Source of the DNA: Galerina marginata
Lineage: Eukaryota > Basidiomycota > Agaricomycetes > Agaricales > Galerinaceae
DNA length: 64,000 nt
Assembly: GCA_023014335.1 (NCBI GenBank)
Contig: JAECYW010000009.1
Span: 558,001-622,000, forward strand
Reading direction: 5' to 3'
The translations under genes were made by a program, and so were the position numbers. Positions 23,257-33,430 of this stretch are shown piece after piece. How positions within the stretch are numbered: position 1 is the first letter of the stretch; the number at the start of each line of letters is the position of its first letter. The notes under the pieces were generated by a model that was not told where the DNA came from, did not search any database, and saw nothing but the letters and a program-made list of their open reading frames with translations.

Positions 23257-23938
23257 ACATTCTGTCCATGACATCTCGTCGCCCCTCCAGAATCTCTCCA
23301 GGATGGCAACTGACGCGTTGTTATCCTGCCTTCCTTTTCCTGAATTCTTCCCAAGCCCCATCCGATTCTAAGCGTAAGTATCCGTCAGCCCAGCCCACAT
23401 TCTCCCAGGCGACCAGCTGCATGCTAACAAATGACATTCGTCCGATTGACGGAAGATTGACAGTAAGAGCACGCACTGCCCCCAGCTGCTAATATACCGT
23501 ATTCCTTGGCGAGCAGGTACGGGCATAGCGTGCGCCATGTTTGGTTCGTTAGTACTAGCACAGCCCACACCATGGGATCGGGAACATTCAGAGAGAGCGA
23601 AGAAAAAGCTGACATATTGGATCCGATGTACGCACATAATGAAACCACAGAAAGCTAGAGGAAGCTCGGTAGACGAGGAGAAGTAGGAGATAGGCATGAC
23701 TGAGAGCGCTTGTCCATGGCACCACTGACAAGTTTAATGGGACTGATAAGAGATGTAGTCGTGACGGCCTCCGCGGAAAGCAGCATGGAAGTGCAGGTCC
23801 GGCGTGAAACAGTTTGACTCCAGCCCGACAAGCTGTAGAAGGTCATAACGCAATGTCAGTAAATTGAACATGAACGGTTAACAGAGATAAAACACGAACC
23901 TGTAACTCGAAAGCCGGTTCGCTGTCACTTTCTTTTCT
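23257..23938. other. no gene recognised
   Basis: Minus-strand ORFs with some hydrophobic content (23368-23697) but no consistent splice path or known motif. May be a decayed membrane-protein gene. Confidence 0.3.
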
Positions 23939-24489
23939 CTACACCCAGTTCTTTACGCCTCCAATCCTACTCGACAGCACAACGTAGCGGGTATCCATAT
24001 CCGCTATGGAGAAGGTACGAGTCTCGACGCCGAAACCTCTTTCCCTCGTCAAGCCATTTGACCTATCCAGGATCTCCGTAGTCTCCATCCTAATAATCGG
24101 CGCAGGGCTGGAGCAGTCGCGGGCTCGGGATCTTGCGGTAGGACCCATGTGGTTTGCCGTCGCTCATACCATCGAGGAGAAAGACGTCGGGCTTGGGCCA
24201 CGTACGCAAGCTCAGAATTGAAATCAAAGTCCTCCGTGCATGGGCGCATTTCCATGAATACATACGAGGATCCAAAAATACGGCGACGAGCTCGGTTAGC
24301 TGGCGGAGGGAAGACTAAATCAGAATAAACATGCGAAGAGGTTCGGATCCACAATGAACGCACGTCATCTCGCCTCTGCGAGGTGCTGGCGGTGCTGTGC
24401 TTGATTCTAAGCGTACTTACGGGGCTGAGCGATTCTATTAGGGCAGATATCGCCAAGCGAAGAGGATTGATGGCAATGGTTTGTATCAT
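23939..24489 (-). CDS. hypothetical protein, tentative model
   Basis: Possible three-exon minus-strand gene. It starts at ATG 24489 with a good donor GTAAGTAC after IESLSP. A second exon follows an acceptor ending in TTTAG (SSLRQLTELVAVFLDPRM.., to about 24150), and a last exon runs METTEILDRSNG.. to the TAG at 23939. The second donor (GTCCTA) is weak, so the model may be wrong or the gene damaged. No family was recognised. Confidence 0.28.
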
Positions 24490-26047
24490 TGCCTATAAGG
24501 TACCCTGCAACTAAACTATTTATGTGATTAGAAACTGAAACTGAAATCCTCGATCGACGGGCTCACCCACAAATCGCCCGTGTGATAGCAACGACCTGAA
24601 ATTTCGTGGACGTCGAGGATAGAGTAGGTCTGAAAGTCAGGGAGAAGGAGCCCTGGATGCGGAGAAAGCTTTTAGGGCAAAAGTCGATACATCTGGATGA
24701 GAACTCACAGATTAAGGCACGAAAGTGTCATGGGTAGGTCGAAAGGATGGACTGGGAAGCCAAAATACTTGTAAATCGCATAAGGGTCGATGTCTGATCC
24801 CTCAAGCAAGTACCGCCGACTGAAGGGTCTCATGGATTCGTTTATGCCTCTGGCAATAACGAGGAAGGGTGTCGATTATGTGGATCTGGGGCAGCCTTTT
24901 TGGATGGTTGGATATTTAGCCTAGAATAAAGGAGCAATTACTAGGCATTCGAAGACCGTAACGGAAAGGAACGGGGAAGGAAAAAAATTGAAATTGAACA
25001 TAAGACAACCTGGTCGAAAAAAGGCAAAACAAGGGGGAAATAAAAGACAAAACACGCACTTGCATGAAGAAACGAGAAAACCTTGGTCTTGGACAACTTC
25101 CCGTCTCGCTAGAACAGCGTCAAACCGCTGGGAAATCCTGGCATCCATTATTCTTCCCCAGACTCGAATTTCCAGATAGTCATTCAGCCAAAGCTCCCGA
25201 CGTAATCCCAATTCTGGGCTTCGTGTAGTCGTAAAATCATGCTAATTTAAGATGCGTAATCAAGAACTGTGTCGATTCAAGTTGTAAGGCAATGTCAGTG
25301 CCAGCAGCCATTCTTTTGCAAGCATGGTGATGAAATGGCCGTTGCTCGATCAAAGAGTGCAGGTTTTGCGTGTTAAGATGCAGTAAATCGACATAGAGAG
25401 GTGCGTGCAAAGGTAATCGCTCCTGAATATCGAAAAAGCTGGAGGCTTAGCCTGCCAAGGAGATGAACATCGAGGTGAAAAAGAGGATTATTTACCGCCA
25501 AAGAATGCCTCAAATCGGACGTCAACCGGATCCATTGGTGGGCGACAATTGGCACTCCTTTTAGACTGCAAAAGATGCTTAGAGGATGGTGGTAGCAGCT
25601 GCGGTCAATGAACCGCGGCAGAGGCGGATTGGAGGCGGAGTGATTCGAGTGAAAAATCGGATTGTTGACGGTTGTGTGGCAAGGGCCTCAACGACAGCTC
25701 GTGCTGCAGTGCTGGCTCGTCGCGACGACGCGATCGTTGCTGCGCCAGGAATCACTGTAGGTAAACTTCTCATCGACCTCCAAAGTTATTTGGAATCACC
25801 CCTGATCTACTGCGATGCGTGTTCTCTTGAGTGTCGGTCTATGAAGTTTGAAGGAGCTTGAATTCGCGCCGAGCATCCCAATGACAGACCCCCCCTGCGG
25901 GCCAGTGTTCTGATATCGGAGGGGTTTTGCGATAACACTGAATCGCCTTGGTGCCGACTACTCATTATGGGCCGCTTTTTGGACTTTGAATTCCCTCTCC
26001 CGTACTCGATTGAGCAACAGTGCCAAGTTGTCTTCAACGCCCAACCA
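24490..26047. other. no gene recognised
   Basis: 1.5 kb with short ORFs only. The Lys-rich ORF around 24988-25179 and the Arg/Ala-rich ORFs at 25580-25860 have no domain or splice support. Confidence 0.35.
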
Positions 26048-26640
26048 TGCTCCTCGACGAGGTCTTTACTGAGGCTCTGTCGGACGCTCAATTCTACTAC
26101 CAGTGTAAGTTATTTACCACACTCTTTTATCTATCGCACGGGTTTCCTACTTCCTAGAAGCCTTGAGATCGTACAAGCCGTCTTTAGCTTGATTGCTTGA
26201 ACGCTTATCTATCTCTAAGTTCTTAATCGCCCGAAGTTCTCTCCACCTCGAGATAACGAAGTCAGTTCATTCCTTGCAACAAAGATACTACGTCAATTGG
26301 GAGCACCGGGACCTTTTGATGCATTGGTTGTTGGATAGGTGAGCGTTGATTTAGGCAGAAATAGACCTCGTCTCATTTGCCATATATTTCCCATGCCAGA
26401 GCCTGATTAAACAACGACCAGCATTCCCACCGGGCGTCTCACTTTATTCAGCTTCTTCTCCGCGGATACATTATCCGTATCATACCCCTTGACTCTTGGA
26501 AGGCGGAATGCAACGGCACGAAAAAGTGGGCGAGAATAGCGGAAGTTATCAGCTGGGATTCACATAAGTAAGAGTTTCATCCAACATGCCTTACAAAATC
26601 TCAAACCTTAACTATACCATTAGACTTCTCGTGAGTTGTT
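26048..26640 (+). pseudogene. fragments of a decayed unknown gene
   Basis: Blocks that read like protein occur in order with intron-like spacing: MLLDEVFTEALSDAQFYYQ (26048, before GTAAGTT-like sequence), FSPPRDNEVSSFLATKILRQ (from 26238) and SWKAECNGTKKWARIAEVIS (from about 26498, before GTAAGAG). They cannot be joined into one frame without meeting stops. Either exons are missed or it is a pseudogene. The family was not recognised. Confidence 0.3.
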
Positions 26641-26736
26641 CTCGACAAATCCAAATAAACGCCTTTCAGGGAGGCAGGTAGGCGGCAAAAGTATATATCT
26701 GGCAAAGTATATCCTGCCAGATTTGCGTGAACCGTT

Positions 26737-27822
26737 ATGTCTGAGCTTAGCGTGAACGAAGCGGTCTTTCTGGAAACTGCGATTGGGGCATTCTCATATG
26801 GTAAGATTTTGACTAACTGTTGGTCTGGTCCAATCCTCTAACCTAGGCGATTCTAGGTATATACTGCGTGTTGTTCGCGCTATACCTGATCGCCCACAGG
26901 AAAACCTCGGGAAGTCAGCTCGTATATCCGTTATTTTTGCTGTTTGTATTATGCAGCTGCTACATCTGCTTCAGCATAACCGCTCGGTTCATCGCGATAG
27001 TGGGTAGGATTCCCTCCCTATTCCAGCCCAGTTATAAACTTGCAATCTTCCGCAGTCGCACCCCCCTGCCCCTGGGAGGATCTATATTAATCCCATCCCA
27101 GGATCAATATTCTCTTGTCTAGTTATCGTCTCGCAGGGCGTAATGGTGAGTACAGCCCAAGGGAAAGCCTTATCTTTACTCATGGGAGCCAAAGATACAG
27201 CGCTGTCTGAGTGAATGGTTCGAGAAACCACACCTCGTGATAATCCCTTCATTTCTGGCTCTGGCATCCTTCGGTTCGTTCATTATGCCATATCAGTCTC
27301 AATATTCTCCGACTCATGCTTGAAAGAAGGCACTTGTATTACACTTGTCGTTGTCGAAGCAATGCCGAGACAGCGATTCCCGAACTGGTTCTGGCCGCTG
27401 GCTTATGCATCCTTTTCCCTCTCGCTTTCAGTAAATGTCATCGTTACAGGCCTTCTTATTGTCAGGATGGCGCTACTGCATCGCGAGTTTGGAAAAAGGC
27501 TCGCCGGTCAGGAAAGAAGACCGCTTTGTTTTTCTAGTATATTACTGGATTCTGGGATTTTCACAGTTGTTGCGCAGTCAGCCTGGGTCTTACTATTTAG
27601 GCATTTTCACGCCTGGCTCGACATCTTTTCCAGTGCAATTATTATGCTCTACGTGCGTTCGATTCTTAGCTTTATCCACGAATCTTCTTCTTGGTTTAAA
27701 GCTTAAATTTTATTTAGGGTATCACCCCGACGGTGGTCGTCCTACGAGCGAGAATAAGAGCATCTAATACGACTGGGATCGCGGTTACGAATGACATCGA
27801 AAGTATTCCTCTGCTAGACTAG
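26737..27822 (+). CDS. seven-helix membrane protein, copy 1
   Basis: Six exons: 26737-26800, 26857-26999, 27056-27145, 27195-27273, 27330-27652 and 27718-27822; 267 aa. It belongs to a basidiomycete 7TM family with the start (N)EA.FL.T....Y and YC.(L/I)F..YL, then PL..LF.LC.CYIC, SQGV, PNWF...., and a last exon starting GITPT.V. Helices are evident throughout. Intron positions and exon lengths (64, 143, 79 nt) equal those of the paralogue at 41.8 kb. TATATA at about 26692 lies 40 nt before the ATG. Receptor or transporter roles have been guessed for such proteins, but none can be seen here. Exon 3 initially looked frameshifted; with the GTGGGT donor at 27000 it is open in the right phase. Confidence 0.78.
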
Positions 27823-28289
27823 AAAATATTTTCGCATTCCAATATATGTGCACGGCGAGCCAAGCCGAGTTTTTACCTTAAAATTTCTTACCTTCGTGTA
27901 TTAAAATTCAAGTGACTTGAACCTACTCTTTAGGCTGCGAGAGATAATTAAACCCCGTTATTCCCGGTCGTAGCCGCTTGCCTTGCGAGCCAGATGAATA
28001 AGAAGGCTCGATGAGCACACAAACTGCCGAGACATTGAGGAAAACATTTGACTCGATCATGGCGCAAAGTGTAGATAACCGTCATACAGCCCCATCATAT
28101 TACCCACGGGGGAAGCCCCTCGCCCTCACTGCCACGATGTCGAAGAAGGAAGTTGTAGATGGAATTGGGAGCTCTGGAACGCGAAATTCCTTCGAAAGAC
28201 AATTTATATTCATTAAGCCGTGAAAGAAATGTAATCCTAACGGTTTGATTTGTACACCCATTCGTTCGTATATGGATTGGTAGATAGTA
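27823..28289. other. intergenic with a possible 70-aa ORF
   Basis: 28011-28223 (+) encodes 70 residues starting MSTQTAETLRKTFDSIMAQ. No domain, no signal peptide, no repeats. It may be a small gene or chance. Confidence 0.25.
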
Positions 28290-28949
28290 CTAAGCGTTCG
28301 AATTGTATACTGTCGCTTCCAGTTCCTGCCAATTCTTACATCTATGTAACACGCCTAATCCTGAGGTACCTGGTACGCTCGTCCCATTGGGACCCTTAAC
28401 AAACACTGTCGGCTCAAGCGTGAGGTCGGCAGTGCACATTATTTGCTGTCGTAGTTGTTCCAGGCATATTTCCGCGTCATCGTAGAGCGCAGATGCAAGT
28501 TTCGGTCGTGGTAGGTGGTAGGAGAGGTATGCCACCCTGATAGCGTCTAAACAATAGAGTTGTTGGTGCATCGAAATCATGTATGCTTGATCAGAGTGGC
28601 TGGTGAGTTGGAAGACCTTCGGCTTGAAGGATGCCCATTCATTTTCAGAAGTTATTGGGGAGAAGTCATTCGAAAAGTTGAGGGCGACCTGACCGCTGGT
28701 GCTCCAGGGAAACTCCTGCCCAGGAAATCCTAACAAGAGAATAGTCAGCGCCATTTTCTTACACATTATGAGGTATTTACCATTTGGCTTCGGCGTATCG
28801 TGTTTCTCAAGGGCGAGGAGAGTGCGATATAAACAAGTGAAGTGAAGGATGGTTGTAGTGGCCAAGAACACGAAGGTTATCGCGCTAGCAGCAACCGAAG
28901 GTTCTTTCATTGCCGATGAAGTTGCCGATGAAGGTGTTGCAGTCAGCAC
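28290..28949 (-). CDS. UstYa/DUF3328-like protein, degenerate active-site motifs
   Basis: Exons 28949-28781 and 28729-28290 (51-nt in-frame, stop-free intron); 202 aa spliced. One N-terminal membrane helix (ITFVFLATTTILHFTCLY) is followed by a UstYa-type domain: EWASFKPK, then MHQQLYCLDAIR and CLEQLRQQIMC.AD, then GVLHRCKNWQELEATV. UstYa-family oxidases modify peptides or small metabolites and carry two HxxHC-type motifs. Here the first reads Q-Q-L-Y-C in place of HxLHC and the second lacks its His (ICLEQL). So this copy probably lacks, or has changed, the usual metal-site residues. One of two clear members within 3 kb. Confidence 0.75.
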   Translation of the reverse strand: MLTATPSSATSSAMKEPSVAASAITFVFLATTTILHFTCLYRTLLALEKHDTPKPNGKYLIMCKKMALTILLLGFPGQEFPWSTSGQVALNFSNDFSPITSENEWASFKPKVFQLTSHSDQAYMISMHQQLYCLDAIRVAYLSYHLPRPKLASALYDDAEICLEQLRQQIMCTADLTLEPTVFVKGPNGTSVPGTSGLGVLHRCKNWQELEATVYNSNA

Positions 28950-29415
28950 TGGAATTTTACTTCACGTTGTTGAACTTGGGGAACATATACTGGAGGCCAA
29001 GTTAATAAGTCGTGTGGTCCCTATTCCAAGATCTCCTGGTTGAACTTGCTGTCATGGCGTGGAATCTTATGATTGAGCCCTTGTGAAGGCTTGCCAAAGT
29101 CGAATCGACTCTTATCGAGCAGGATTCAGGAACCGCCGAGTTCTTGGATTGCCCACCATTCCCACACCTCTCAAAGTTGTCGGTCGAACCTCCGTGATGT
29201 AAAGTCGCTCTCAGAATAAATCCCTTTCCCATTGACACGGTGTCTAAATTTTATAAAAATTAGGTTCAACTTATCTTGAACGCTCGGCGAGAATTGACCG
29301 AGTGCTTCTGTGTGCGTGAAAATATAATGTGTAAGAGAGGATGGTCCGGAAAAGGTGTTAACCATTTATTTAAGTACAGCAGGGTGGAACATCATGACGC
29401 CTGTATACGTCCTAC
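28950..29415. other. intergenic, divergent promoters
   Basis: Between the start of the minus-strand UstYa-like gene and the plus-strand ORF at 29416. No ORF supported. Confidence 0.35.
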
Positions 29416-30028
29416 ATGCCCAAAGGATATCAAAAAGTCAGCCAAGAAAACGGGGAGGATGTCGCCTCACTCGGCCCTAGGGATACCGCGACCACCGAAT
29501 ACTATACCATAGGCCAAAGGATCGTTCTGTTCTTCCTCGCCCTTACAATCTTCAACATGCTCCTCGCTGCGACCAACATTTACTACTCATTTCAATTGAC
29601 CGGGGCGCTTCAAAAATCTGAAGATAAAGATCTCTTGTCGCTCCCGCGGATAGATCCTTTCAGTGGAGAATATATTTCCTCATCAATGAAGAAGTCATTT
29701 GGTAAGTGATTCAGTCGTCTCTGGTATTCTCGATTGCTAAAGAATCTGGTAACAGTAGACGAATGAACTACTCCTAGTTACTCAGCGAGCGCGGCTGTGA
29801 ATGTGTTTGTTTTCCATAAGACCTGACACCTCAATACTAAACTTGGCTTTTACGAACAGGAATCTGCAACTTCAGTCAATTGTGGGACCGTAAATTTGGA
29901 TTTAAGATTGTAGAATAGCGAATATAGCATTTGAAAATTATGATTCCCTCTCTTTCGATCCCTTGTACAAAGAAGGAGTGTATCACTACGACATCACGCT
30001 CGAACAATCGCCTTCGCATTATGCTTGA
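29416..30028 (+). pseudogene. UstYa-like N-terminal fragment, probably a remnant gene
   Basis: The first exon, 29416-29701, encodes 95 residues: a polar N-terminus (MPKGYQKVSQENGED), one membrane helix (IVLFFLALTIFNMLLAATNIYY) and LLSLPRIDPFSGEY. That is the layout I associate with UstYa-like proteins before their catalytic part. A good donor GTAAGTG follows. Possible further exons (29860-29890, and about 29929-30028 ending SPSHYA) can be joined in phase but do not contain the HxxHC motifs. A truncated or decayed third family member is the simplest reading; an intact small membrane protein is the alternative. Confidence 0.4.
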
Positions 30029-30848
30029 GCAATCGACGCTGGTTGAATGGACGAACATGGACCAGGGTCCGAACATCTCCAGCCAACAGGTGCTTGGGCG
30101 CTTGCTGTTCTCCCTCTGTATGATTTTCAGACTCCAATCTTTGCAAATTTTTTCTCTGTATGTGGGATTCTATCATTCGAATACATTCGAGAAGGTACAT
30201 GTTACGTGCCACTACACTAATTGGCTTGGCAATTCAGCTCGGTCGGAGCCAACTCTAAGTTACAATCCGGCCCACAATTGGTGTTTGACTCATGTGCAAC
30301 GTTGAATGAACTTTCGCACTTCTAGTAGTAGGTCGTCCAAGGCTTGCGAGGCTTTTCTTCGCCGACTGGGCTTCGTACAAGAGTCTCTGAATCACACGAG
30401 TCGGGGTTCATCCCCACACACCCTCATGACAATTACTGAAGGGAAATGTCCCGGGTTTCTGGTGCGTGTGGTTCCTGAATTATAATCGTCTTTCGAGCCA
30501 GTAGATGAATCTATTTTGAAGTATGCTGTGAATAGACAACCAAGATTGCCAACAGAACCCGACTAAGCATTAAGAAATCAACGAGAATAAGCTGGATGAT
30601 ATTAATATGAGCTGCCGGCGACATTGAGCAAGTCGGGTGAATAATCAATGGACTCACACTGAGCACGAAGCACACGTGAACGGAAGAGGGATTAAGTGCC
30701 AGTGAATCTTGACCAGATGGAGATTTTACGTCAATATCAAATCATCATCTGTGTTTTGACTCGCCGACTCGACCAGAAACTATGTGATCAAGCTCAGAAA
30801 TGATATTTCCAGTATTTCTGCCCTTCCCTGGCCGACAGTCGTTCTCTT
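30029..30848. other. no gene recognised
   Basis: Short ORFs only; 3' flank of the next minus-strand gene. Confidence 0.35.
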
Positions 30849-31496
30849 TTAAAACGGGATTCCTTCCCATGCCGCCTCATTCTCCAGAACAAACTGTCTA
30901 AGCTGCGCCCAATTTCTGCACCGATGGATTGCGCCAAATCCTGATCGTGATAAACTTTGGTTGTTACTGCTCGAGGTAATAAGCGAGTCATCTGCCTTGC
31001 AAAGAATGCTTTGTCGTAGAAATTGAAAACAATGATTGTCGTGGGCGAGTTTTGACTTCAGGATCTTTGGATCGGTCACAAGACCGTCTCTGGCCACCGT
31101 GTAAGAGAATCGTAGGGCATTCACGCAATGGAGTTGGTGGTAAAGCGCAACACCAAAAGGGCGACCCTTTGGTCCGACTCGAACAAAACCCCGCTTGCCA
31201 GGTAAGGTTTCCGCCCATTTTTCGTCGTCTACGAGTGAAAATTGACGATTCTCCTCGATTACCATGGAAACCTCCTGAAAACCTAAGGGTGTTAGGCTCT
31301 CAAGATGCGGGTCATCCACCTCTAGAATGAATTTCAGTGAAAGAGTAGGAGATTTGTGATTAGAGGTACCATATATGCCATCACCGTGTTGAGATCCAAC
31401 TCTGCTCAAGAGTCGCTGTTGATACCCAATGAGGAAGAAGTTGACTAGACCTATGGCCAGCGACAGAGCAACTATAATTCTTGTCGAAGAATTCAT
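30849..31496 (-). CDS. UstYa/DUF3328-like oxidase, motifs intact
   Basis: Open as 215 aa. A likely 48-nt in-frame intron (31369-31322) would give 199 aa. N-terminal helix IIVALSLAIGLVNFFLIG. Domain landmarks: EKWAETLPGKRGFVRVGPKG, RPFGVALYHQLHC (HxLHC at 120-124) and DNHCFQFLRQSILCKAD (HC at 155-156). A C-terminal FGAIHRCRNWAQLRQFVLEN follows. Both metal-binding-type motifs are present, so this copy is likely active. Known relatives act in cyclisation, oxidation or chlorination of ribosomal peptides and other metabolites. Its ATG lies 3 nt after the stop of the upstream ORF on the same strand. Confidence 0.82.
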   Translation of the reverse strand: MNSSTRIIVALSLAIGLVNFFLIGYQQRLLSRVGSQHGDGIYGTSNHKSPTLSLKFILEVDDPHLESLTPLGFQEVSMVIEENRQFSLVDDEKWAETLPGKRGFVRVGPKGRPFGVALYHQLHCVNALRFSYTVARDGLVTDPKILKSKLAHDNHCFQFLRQSILCKADDSLITSSSNNQSLSRSGFGAIHRCRNWAQLRQFVLENEAAWEGIPF

Positions 31497-31499
31497 TGT

Positions 31500-31973
31500 T
31501 CACCATCTATCGAAAGGGGAATTGACGGTTGAAGACGCTTTAAGTGAAAACCCGATATTTAGTGAGTAGTGCATGTCAACCAGAAACTCCGCAAATAGAC
31601 TGGGACCACTTCCTGAGTGGGTACTGACTTCTTCCCAAACTGTACCGCACAAGTATTGTTCGTGCATCATCAGAAGCCACCATGGTGCCACTCCATTATG
31701 CAAAGAATTCAGGTAGGTGGAGAATCGAACAACTTTAGGTCAAAACTTATCTTGAAGTACTCACAGCACACGTTGTATTAGGACATGTCGTGTGAGGAGA
31801 CCCTCCGCATTAGGTAGGAAAGGGATCCTCGCACCCTGAGGCCGTGGACGTACTAAATGCCTAAAATATCTAGAAAATCGCTCAACATATCGACGAGTTG
31901 CAGACTTTGTTCTCCACCCACGATAGTCCGTCTGCCAAATTTGTGAAGTAGCTCTAAAAGGGTCACTTTGCAT
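31500..31973 (-). CDS. hypothetical protein directly upstream of the UstYa-like gene
   Basis: Two strongly coding-like blocks on the minus strand: 31973 to about 31770 (MQSDPFRATSQIWQTDYRGW..RRYVERFSRYFRHLVRP) and about 31732-31500 (VRFSTYLNSLHNGVAPWWLL..FAEFLVDMHYSLNIGFS..SPFDRW, then TGA). They join in phase only through a short 39-nt intron with a GTGTGC donor; the better-looking GTGAGT donor gives the wrong phase. So either the intron is unusual or the gene has a small frameshift. The stop TGA and the next gene's ATG read TGA-ACA-ATG in one frame. No family was recognised; about 147 aa. Confidence 0.5.
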
Positions 31974-32591
31974 CGGCTGGGAAATGTGGCCAGATGGACG
32001 GATGAGGGCTATGACCTATATGAGGGCTATGATCTATCGATGAGCAATCATAAAGTGCCAATCCGCTAAAATAAACTGAACACAGAGACTATGATCCCGC
32101 GATTCAATATCCCCTTGAAGGCGGTTTGCCACAGGGAAGCTAGGGGTTGTACTAGTCTGGCCGGGTTCTTGGGCCGATTCTATAGGCCGATTCTGAATGA
32201 AAATCGCGTCGCATCATGAGCCTGCGTACTCTTTCCATTTATGATTGCAGACTCGGAACAGAAAGTCTAACATGAAGGTGGCCTGATATTCTGACACTAA
32301 TCTGCGACCAAAGTTCTCAACGCGCAGAGGGCAGCGGCGGGATAATCGTTGCTACATTTATTCTATCTGTGATCTCGACAACGACTCAAGATTAACTAGG
32401 CCCGTGTCAAGGCATTTCGGGCTGAAAATACTCCACAAGAAACCGGTAATAGAGAGAAATTATGGAATCATTGTATATTGGTTATCAAACATAATATTCG
32501 AGCAGTCTACCGCTACCCGCTACCACCCAACTTCTCTGCTTTGTTGACAATTGAATGAAAGGCAACTCGAACCCTTCTCATTTTGACTCAG
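31974..32591. promoter_or_regulatory. divergent intergenic region
   Basis: No ORF. Separates the minus-strand cluster genes from the small plus-strand gene at 32592 and may hold promoters for both. Confidence 0.35.
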
Positions 32592-32873
32592 ATGGCAAGA
32601 GATGTTTCCGATTGGGTTCGGCGCTGGTGGAAGCACCCATCCAAAAGTTTTCCGGAGAGGTCGGAGCGTCGCCCTCTTCCGTGTCACCGGTTGGAGCAGC
32701 GCCGTCTATTGATGGCCGAAGTTAGTGAGCATCTTTTCTCCAAAGTTTTACAATAATCACCTCCTTTCAAAACAGTTGGGATGCTGAAGGACTGGACGAC
32801 CAGCAACATAATGGCAAAGAATGAGGTAAGCGTGGAGCGCATTGCAGCTGATGTTGTTCTCGACCTCTGGTAA
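32592..32873 (+). CDS. small hypothetical protein, 76 aa
   Basis: Two exons, 32592-32724 and 32776-32873, joined by a 51-nt intron (GTGAGC...ACAG). Basic, Arg/Trp-rich N-terminus (MARDVSDWVRRWWKHPSKSF) and an acidic end (VERIAADVVLDLW). No signal peptide, no repeats. Could be a small gene of the UstYa neighbourhood; it does not resemble known repeat-type peptide precursors. Confidence 0.33.
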
Positions 32874-33175
32874 ACTGCGGAATCAATTTCACTTCAATAC
32901 AAACCCTTCTTATATATTCACGGCCTCTGATTCCGTCCAAATTTTCGGGTCATCTACTTGCCATTTTGTACACGGCCCCTGGAACTGAACGCGAGAACCC
33001 GATCATATCCATTAATACTCTCGGCGTAATGGTTTTCTAGAAGACAGGACTGGGAGTATTTACCTTGATTCTCATAGTTAAACAAAGTTTAACAATCTGC
33101 TTTGCTGGTGTCTGTTAATCTCAGGATGATAATCAAGTCGACGTTTCGATCATTAAAAGTAGATGAGGGGTGATA
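32874..33175. other. intergenic, nothing recognised
   Basis: No ORF or motif seen. Confidence 0.3.
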
Positions 33176-33430
33176 TACTGTACTATTTCGACCTTTGGTT
33201 CACACCATGTTACACGTTACGGAGATAGTTCACTTTGCAACATGTTCATAAAGCTAAAAATAGGCCTAATTAGGAAATTAAGGGTCCATCATGATTTCGG
33301 CCGCTCCGAGCGCTTTTTTTGACATTTTGGACCCTATTTGGGCCTTGTTACGCGTTACAAGTTCCTCATTAGTTCAGTTCACACTACCGCGTTACGCGTT
33401 ATGTGAACATGAGGTCGAAATAGTACAGTA
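33176..33430. mobile_element. 251-bp MITE, Tc1/mariner type
   Basis: 33178-33428 starts CTGTACTATTTCGACCT and ends with its inverted copy AGGTCGAAATAGTACAG. It is flanked by TA on both sides (33176-33177 and 33429-33430), the mariner-type target duplication. Weaker inverted similarity continues inward (TGGTTCACA and TGTGAACAT; GTTACACGTTACGG and CCGCGTTACGCGTTA). No coding capacity. Confidence 0.8.

Noticed and set aside
27056..27145. Apparent frameshift or 23-bp duplication making the 26.7-kb 7TM gene a pseudogene
   Set aside because: With the donor at 27000 and acceptor at 27055 the exon is open for 30 codons in phase 0 on both sides and aligns with the paralogue.
32592..32873. Small gene as a repeat-type ribosomal peptide precursor for the UstYa genes
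   Set aside because: No signal peptide, no repeated core and no Lys-Arg-spaced units, so a precursor role cannot be supported.
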